Assembly: GCA_023374045.1 (NCBI GenBank)
Contig: CM041776.1
Span: 145,021,296 to 145,085,295 of the forward strand
From: Limonium bicolor
Taxonomy: Eukaryota; Streptophyta; Magnoliopsida; Caryophyllales; Plumbaginaceae
Reading direction: 5' to 3'
Length of the DNA: 64,000 bases
Below the pieces are notes generated by a model. That model was not told where the DNA came from. It saw nothing but the letters and a program-made list of their open reading frames with translations, and ran no database searches. Below are positions 58,598 through 64,000 of the stretch, piece by piece. The translations under genes were made by a program, and so were the position numbers. Within the stretch, counting starts at the first letter, position 1, and each line of letters begins with the position of its first letter.

Positions 58598-58938
58598 GGT
58601 GTGTACTCATGCAGAATGGGAAGGTAGTCGCCTACGCTTCCCGACAGTTGAAGAAACATGAGGAAAATTATCCCACACATGACTTGGAGCTTGGAGCTAT
58701 TGTTTTTGCCTTGAAGATCTGGCGCCACTACCTGTATGGTGTCCAGATGACCGTATATTCGGATCACAAGAGTTTGAAGTATGTATTCACCCAGAAGGAG
58801 TTAAACATGAGACAAAGAAGATGGGTTGAATTTCTTAAGGACTATGACATTGATTTGCAGTACAAGGAAGGAAAAGCTAATGTTGTAGCAGACGCATTGA
58901 GTCGACGAGCACATTCCCTTAAATGCCATTGTGGCTAG
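58568..58938 (+). CDS. pol: pol: RNase H
   Basis: [15 protein letters not shown] (first catalytic Asp 58576), [22 protein letters not shown] (catalytic Glu), [17 protein letters not shown] (third Asp) and ADALSRR (fourth Asp, about 58891). The D-E-D-D set is complete. RNase H removes RNA from the RNA:DNA hybrid. The frame ends at 58938 just after ADALSRR, whereas homologues continue into integrase. Confidence 0.9.
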
Positions 58939-58949
58939 CTCGAGTCTTA

Positions 58950-59700
58950 TAGACGACATACGTAGCACAGCAGAGTGATCAGCGAATGATGGAGATCAGT
59001 CAGAAGTTGACTGACGGTACATTTGAGGGTGGTAAGTATGAGTTTCAGCTACATGATGATGGACTCATCAGATTGATGTGGCTCATCATGATTGAAGGGC
59101 AGATTGTGTATTCCCAGAGACAGCACAGATATAAAGGAGCATATTCTTCGAGAGTCCCACACTTCTACCACATCTGTCCATCCAGGAGCTTCTAAGATGT
59201 ACAAGATCTAAAGAGGTATTTCTGGTGGAGTGGTATGAAGGGCGACGTGACAGAGTATGTGATTCGATGTCTCACTTGTCAGAAAGTGAAATTCGAACAT
59301 AGACGACCAGGAGGTATGGTACAGTCTATGCCAGTTCCAGATGGAAGTTTTATGATATTTCTATGGACTTCGTGGTGGGACTACCACCTACGAGAGGAGG
59401 CCTTAATATGATTTGGGTTGTTTGTTGACTGACTAAGGTTGCTAGGTTTATTCCGATGAAAGACACTTGGAAAGTGCCAAAGTTAGCAGAGCTATTTGAG
59501 AAGGAGATTATCAGACATCATGGAGTACCTAAGACTATTGTTTCAGATCGAGACACTAGATTTCTCTCACGATACTGGCGAGCTACTCGCGAGGCCTAAA
59601 AACTTCGCGAGCACTTGGCACTGAGTTGAAGCTTAGCACAGCATCTCATCCTCAGACAGATGACAGTCAGAGAGAACATTCAGACCTTAGAGGACATGCT
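58950..59700 (+). pseudogene. pol: pol: integrase zinc domain and catalytic core, broken
   Basis: The HHCC zinc domain is spread over two frames (ESHTS..HPGASKMY near 59150-59200, CLTCQK with Cys at 59268 and 59277). The core has the first Asp in MDFVVGLP (59366) and the second in VSDRDTRF (59546), in one frame but with an in-frame TGA at 59426 between them. The catalytic Glu (59670) lies in a third frame after HPQT. Near 59586-59615 an inverted repeat CTCGCGA...TCGCGAG coincides with a TAA and a frame change. As written, integrase cannot be made whole. The residues of the DDE triad are all still present. Confidence 0.8.
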
Positions 59701-59884
59701 ACGACATGTGCCTTGGATTCCAGGGCAGCTGGATAGATAGACTACATCTCATCGAGTTTGCATACAATAACAGCTATCACGCCTCTATACAGATGTCACC
59801 TTTTCAGGCTTTATATGGCAGACCATGCCGCACACCTTTGTGCTGGGACGAGTCTAGTGAGACCGTCATCATGGGCCTGAGTAC

Positions 59885-60376
59885 TTGGAGCAAGTCCAGG
59901 CAGAAGTTCAGCAGATCAGAAACAATATGAAAGCAGCACAGGACAGACAAAACTCATATGCTGATGAGAGGCGACGAGACCTGAGTTCGCAGTTGGCGAA
60001 CCAGGTATTTCTACGAGGTTCACCCATGAAGGGTGTATTCAGATTTGGTCAGAAGGGCAAGCTAAGCCCGAAATTTGTAGGACCCTACGCTATCATAGAG
60101 CGGGTGGGCCTAGTGGCATATCGACTTGATTGCCAGCCGAGTTGGGCAAAGTACCACAATGTTTTTCACGTGTCTCATCTTAAGAAATACATGCCTCATC
60201 CTTCTCATGTTCTACAACCAGAGACACTCTCTTTAGAACCAACAATGCGGTATGTGGAAACACCGCAAAGAATCTTAGATAGGAAGACACGAGACTCGAA
60301 ACAAGTCTGTGAGCCTCGTGAAGGTTCTTTGGTCGAACAACGATGTGGAAGAGGCCACATGGGAACTCGAAGCTGA
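59885..60376 (+). CDS. pol: pol: integrase C-terminal domain (GPY/F)
   Basis: QDRQNSYADERRRDL, the VFLRGSP block, KLSPKFVGPYAIIERVG (GPY/F motif, about 60090), AYRL, then HNVFHVSHLKKYMPHPSHVLQPE (about 60159-60225). This is the standard chromovirus integrase tail that precedes the chromodomain. The frame goes wrong near 60290, and the correct chromodomain frame is picked up at about 60295-60318. Confidence 0.9.
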   Translation: MEQVQAEVQQIRNNMKAAQDRQNSYADERRRDLSSQLANQVFLRGSPMKGVFRFGQKGKLSPKFVGPYAIIERVGLVAYRLDCQPSWAKYHNVFHVSHLKKYMPHPSHVLQPETLSLEPTMRYVETPQRILDRKTRDSKQVCEPREGSLVEQRCGRGHMGTRS

Positions 60377-60413
60377 TATGCGAGCGAAGTTTCCCTCATT
60401 ATTTACCGACTAG
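60294..60413 (+). CDS. pol: pol: C-terminal chromodomain
   Basis: In the frame NKSVSLVKVLWSNN..DVEEATWELEADMRAKFP to SLF and stop TAG at 60411. The V.VLW.N...EEATWE pattern is the chromodomain tail of plant Tekay/Del integrases, which directs insertion into heterochromatin. That would fit the nested, gene-poor setting here. The second aromatic-cage position is Trp (VLW), as in this lineage. Confidence 0.85.
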   Translation, partial: TRNKSVSLVKVLWSNNDVEEATWELEADMRAKFPSLFTD

Positions 60414-60426
60414 GCACTTTAGTCTA

Positions 60427-60465
60427 GGGTACGGGGGCGTACCCTTCTTTTTGGGGGGTAGAGCC
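60427..60465 (+). promoter_or_regulatory. Post-pol hairpin and second polypurine-like tract (element D)
   Basis: GGGTAC-GGGGGC-GTACCC hairpin (60427-60444), then TTCTTTTTGGGGGGTAGAGCC, 14 bases after the pol stop. GGGGGGTAGA is identical to the true polypurine tract 500 bp later (60953-60962). Confidence 0.55.
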
Positions 60466-60951
60466 TTTTTCATTTTTGAGTTTAGTGTGCACTTTGTTGC
60501 ACCTTTGTGCATTGCATTTGTTGCTTTTGCATTGCATTGTTCACTTTTGTGATTTCAGTTGTTGCACTTTTGTGCATTCAGTTGTTGCACTTTTGTGCAT
60601 TTCAGTGACACCTTGTCTTGTATGGTTCTTGTGTAACACTGTGTTTGAATGTACCTTGTACTTCTACTTGATTGTGTGTACTTCATTACACTACAATGGA
60701 AATATTATATGCACTACGTTGCACCATTTGAAATGAAAAGTGATTGTGTTCACTACCTTGCTTTACTGCAAGTATATGTTATGACATTTCCAAGTATTTC
60801 TGTTGTACTTGATATACACTATGAACTTAGGGATATAGAGACTTGGGACTTGATCCCTAAAAATTAGATTGAGTTGTGGATACTTAGTGGAACTTGATTC
60901 CCCCACAACCTTATACTTTAAATATGAGACTTCGGGGCGAAGTCCTTTTTT
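60466..60951 (+). other. Element D 3' untranslated spacer
   Basis: Non-coding. It has a 23-bp direct repeat (60554-60576 and 60577-60599) whose unit contains the hairpin TGCAC-TTTT-GTGCA, with further degenerate copies from 60484. The plus-strand frames at 60476-60867 are made by these repeats. It ends with GACTTCGGGGCGAAGTCC, an inverted repeat also present before B's tract. Confidence 0.7.
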
Positions 60952-60962
60952 AGGGGGGTAGA
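60952..60962 (+). other. Element D polypurine tract
   Basis: AGGGGGGTAGA lies one base before the 3' LTR. Confidence 0.9.
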
Positions 60963-60963
60963 T

Positions 60964-63900
60964 TGAAATACCCCAAATCTAAATAATATTATAAATCATT
61001 ATTTATTGGAATATAATCCAAACATAAATCAGTTCACGTACGCATGCAAACCCATGCATGAAAACGTTACGTAAAAATAGTCGTTTCACCATAACGCTAA
61101 AACGCCTTAGAAACATGTGATCAAGCATGACCTTGTATGACCTTCTAAAACTCAAACCAAATGGTCATACACTCATTGTATGATATATAAATATATTCCC
61201 TAAGCTATATTCAGTCAAATACGCAAAACGCTCGGGAGTGCTCACGCGCGCCCCTTAAAGCAAGAAAAGCTCGGAGGAGTGCCGAGGTGGCACGAAACCT
61301 ATAAAATTAATTCCTAGAGTTCCTAATATCATTATTTACCATTCTAAAGATAACCCACGAAGTGGTTCATCAAAATGCAACAAAAACCACAGGAGGATTT
61401 CTTAACGCTCATTTTTGCCCGGGTGTGTCCCGATGGCCCGTAAATTTTGTCATGGGTTGATGTAACCCCACATCACTCAATGTAACATCTTAGTATATGT
61501 TTATTTACTATAATAAGTGTTTACAAACACTTGGAACTCATAAGAACAATTGGTTTCCCAAAATTTCCTTAGAGCACAAAAACACACCTTCGGGTGTCAC
61601 GAAAATGCGTTTTACGCAATTACCTTGTAGTTTTTGACATGCCACGAATTGGTAATCTTAAAAAGGGTTAAAATGACCTTCTAAATCAGGGTGGACTAGT
61701 CAACAAGGTGCTCTATAGGGCCGATTTTAAGGGCAAAAACTAGTATAAAATTTGCCTTAAAAGTTTATAAAAGGCTTTAAAACATAATGACTCATCATCC
61801 CATGTGCTATAATACTTAATGGAAAGAAATGTGTGACTCATTTGACCAGAGAGCTGTCGAAATTATGCTAGAGAACATGGCCAAGTTGACTACTGACAAA
61901 AACAAATGCTAAAAGCAAAAAGTAGATTCCTTTTCTTTTTGCCTTTTGATTTCTTAAGCAAGTAACCTTCCTTGCTTGTTTCTTAGCTCTTCTCCACCGG
62001 TTTTTGAGCTCCATTCAAGCCTCCAATTCGTGCACCTACATGAAGAAGAAGACAAGTCATTGACATTGAAAAATGAAAGGAATAAACTCACCTTTTCTCA
62101 CCTTGTCTTCTAGCCAAAATAATTGCCTTGCCAACTCTTGCTTAGTCACTCCACATGGCCGGTTTTTAGGCCGGAAAAGAGATCATTTATTGATCCAATC
62201 AACCATGAATTAAACTAAGGAAAAGAATTGTCAAATGACATTAAAAATTTGACAAAACAAAATCAATTTCCAAATGCCTTCTTTCATTTACGTGAGTGAG
62301 CTTCACTTTCTTCCTTGCCCTCTTCTTGCACGGTTGGTAAGCTCCCTCCTCTCTCTTCTAGCTTCATCTTCTTCCTTTGAAGCTCTTAAGTCCATTAATG
62401 GAGTTTTAACTTCTATCTTCATCTTAAGGTAATTTCCTAGCATTTCTTGGCAAATCTTGAAGCAAACTCTTCCTAGCATATCAAGGTGGGTTCGGCCACA
62501 TTTATTTCTCCAAGGGATTGTCCAAACCAACATTAAACCAAGGAGCATCTCAAGGTTATCTTAAGGTAGGTTTTAAAGCTTGAAAATCCTTAAAACACAT
62601 TTTTGTGTGTAACCAAGTTCTACCTCTTCTAAGTCTCTTTTCTTCTTCATTTGATGAAGGAAAACTTGCTCTTCATCTACCTTTGGCGAGCCGAAATTAT
62701 AAGAGAAAAAGTCTAAGGTAAAGTATTGAAAAACTACTTACAAATCTACTTAAGATCTTTGTTGAAGATCTAACTCCTAAACACCTTCACCTCTTGCATA
62801 AAACCGAAGAGGAGCATCAAGTTTACCTAGAGAAAGCTTGGGGATTCAAGAAGAAGTTCAAGCACTTAACCACCTTTGTTAAGAAGTAAGTTCACTAAGT
62901 AAACCCTTATATTATAAGCTTTGTTAAGCTTCTAAAAATTGTACAAAAATTTTGTACACCTCTTAGGTTAAATAATACCGAAGCTATATGGTTTTATATG
63001 CCAAAAATATAACCTATAACATATAAGGAAAATATTTACCTTAAGACACATTTTTGTGTCACAAATTTTAGTTATGTTGTATATCATTTTATGCCGAATT
63101 ATCAAGGGCAAAAGTTCTTTATTTTGAGCTTAGAATTTATATAAGACATACAATAATTTATACATGAGTTATATAACTCCTATGAATTAGTATAATTATC
63201 TAGACATATAAATCCACTTTTTTATACTATATGGTCACCAAATAAATATGGCCGAATGGTTTATGTGTTAAATGGATTTTAATGATCTACTTAGGATATA
63301 AATTTATATCATAAAGTTTGGTGAGTAAGAATATTCTATGAGTGTCTAAATGACTAATTAATTAAGTTATGTGGGTTAAATGTAATTTTTACAAAGTTTA
63401 GTGTACTTATATTAAAAAACGAGAGCTAAAGGGCTGTTTGGTGTAATTATAATATAATATAAGGTTAGGAATTAAGTTTATGAATTTTAGATAATTCAAA
63501 CAAGCTTTAAAATAACTTTTTATTAAGTTTTGGGCTATTATGTAATTTATAAAAGTTGCTATGAAAGTTTGGAGTTTAATATGTGGCGAGTTCATAATTA
63601 AGTGAATTAGGAAGTTCACTTTCGAATTTTGGGGATTAAATATTTAAACTATAGTTTATAAGTTATTATGTGACTATTTATAAAGTTTTGGGTGGAATGT
63701 AATTAATGGAAAGTTCTAGGCTAAAGCCGAATTAGTTTGAGTTAGTTTGGTAATTTAAGAATTTAGATATAAATATTTAACATTTATGGGGAATTAAAAT
63801 TAAAACTATAGTTTATAAGACATTATGTAAAGATTATGAGATTTTGTGGTTAAATTGCAATTATAAGAAGTATACATATTTATGCCGAGATTTTGAGGGC

Positions 63901-64000
63901 TAAGATGTAATTTTCGAAAGTTATAATATTTATAAGTTATGTCCAAAATATTAGTGGTAGTTTTGTAATTTAATTAAATAAGGAATTAAAACCATGTTAT
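60964..64000 (+). repeat. Element D 3' LTR, cut by the window end
   Basis: It begins TGAAATACCCC and matches 49685-52700 throughout. The window's last bases correspond to about 52700 in the 5' LTR. About 1.8 kb of this LTR should lie beyond the window. Differences from the 5' copy are mainly one- to few-base indels, with some substitutions. Confidence 0.93.

Larger units (their letters stand above)
49685..64000 (+). mobile_element. Element D: Tekay/Del-type chromovirus carrying an AlkB-like gene
   Basis: The 5' LTR is 49685-54478, the internal region 54479-60963, and the 3' LTR starts at 60964 and runs off the window, so the right target duplication is not seen (the left flank is TGATC). The gene order is gag, AlkB-like insert, protease, reverse transcriptase, RNase H, integrase, chromodomain, which is the chromovirus order plus one extra gene. 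The LTRs are almost identical (mainly indels), so insertion was recent. The coding region has about ten frame breaks, several at short homopolymers, and at least two in-frame stops. The total length would be about 16 kb. It is a possible donor of enzymes for A and B, which share its termini, primer and purine tract. Confidence 0.92.

Noticed and set aside
1..64000. CRISPR arrays, bacterial operons or phage genes
   Set aside because: There are no spaced direct repeats of CRISPR type and no bacterial coding density or ribosome sites. All features fit plant retrotransposon DNA.

Overview
The window is plant nuclear DNA, probably from an angiosperm with a transposon-rich genome. It is made almost entirely of long-terminal-repeat (LTR) retrotransposons of the Ty3/gypsy superfamily, inserted into one another. 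The evidence is initiator-methionine-tRNA primer sites, polypurine tracts, 5-bp target duplications, and gag-pol relics of the chromodomain-bearing Tekay/Del type. No intact ordinary host gene is visible. Nothing here fixes the species.

Layout. Positions 1-448 and 449-2203 are the 3' tails of two plus-strand LTRs. Positions 2204-3436 look like host DNA, with a small hAT-like MITE (2322-2538) and what may be the 5' end of a host gene, cut by a 500-N gap (3437-3936). From 3937 onward everything is nested. LTR fragment I (3937-4276, 18370-18503) holds complete element A (4277-18364, minus strand, target duplication AAGAG). It is then interrupted by LTR G (18504), which is interrupted by LTR H (19689). 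H is split three times: by complete element B (20478-38088, plus strand, target duplication AGTAC, 6-kb LTRs), by solo LTR C (39808-44307, minus strand, target duplication AAATA), and by LTR E (45468). E is interrupted by LTR F (about 48396), and F by element D (49685 to beyond the window end). D therefore sits about six insertions deep.

Element D is the only one with readable proteins: gag with two zinc knuckles, aspartic protease, reverse transcriptase, RNase H, integrase and a terminal chromodomain. A plant-type AlkB 2-oxoglutarate/Fe(II) dioxygenase (56171-56957) lies between gag and protease, with its iron-binding H-x-D...H triad present. The segment holding it is bounded by GT...AG sites, and joining those sites would put gag in frame with protease. 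An LTR retrotransposon carrying a nucleic-acid demethylase-type gene, possibly within an optional intron, is the best candidate here for an undescribed system.

Elements A and B have near-identical LTRs, so they inserted recently, but their internal regions are too decayed to code. They look like non-autonomous passengers that depend on an autonomous relative such as D. LTR copies differ mostly by one-base indels in short runs, and many frame breaks in D are of the same kind. Part of the apparent damage may therefore be uncorrected assembly error.

Across otherwise diverged LTRs, several structures recur with compensatory changes: a hairpin followed by a CAG acceptor-like motif, GGTCGG inverted-repeat arrays, and a hairpin plus second polypurine tract just after pol.
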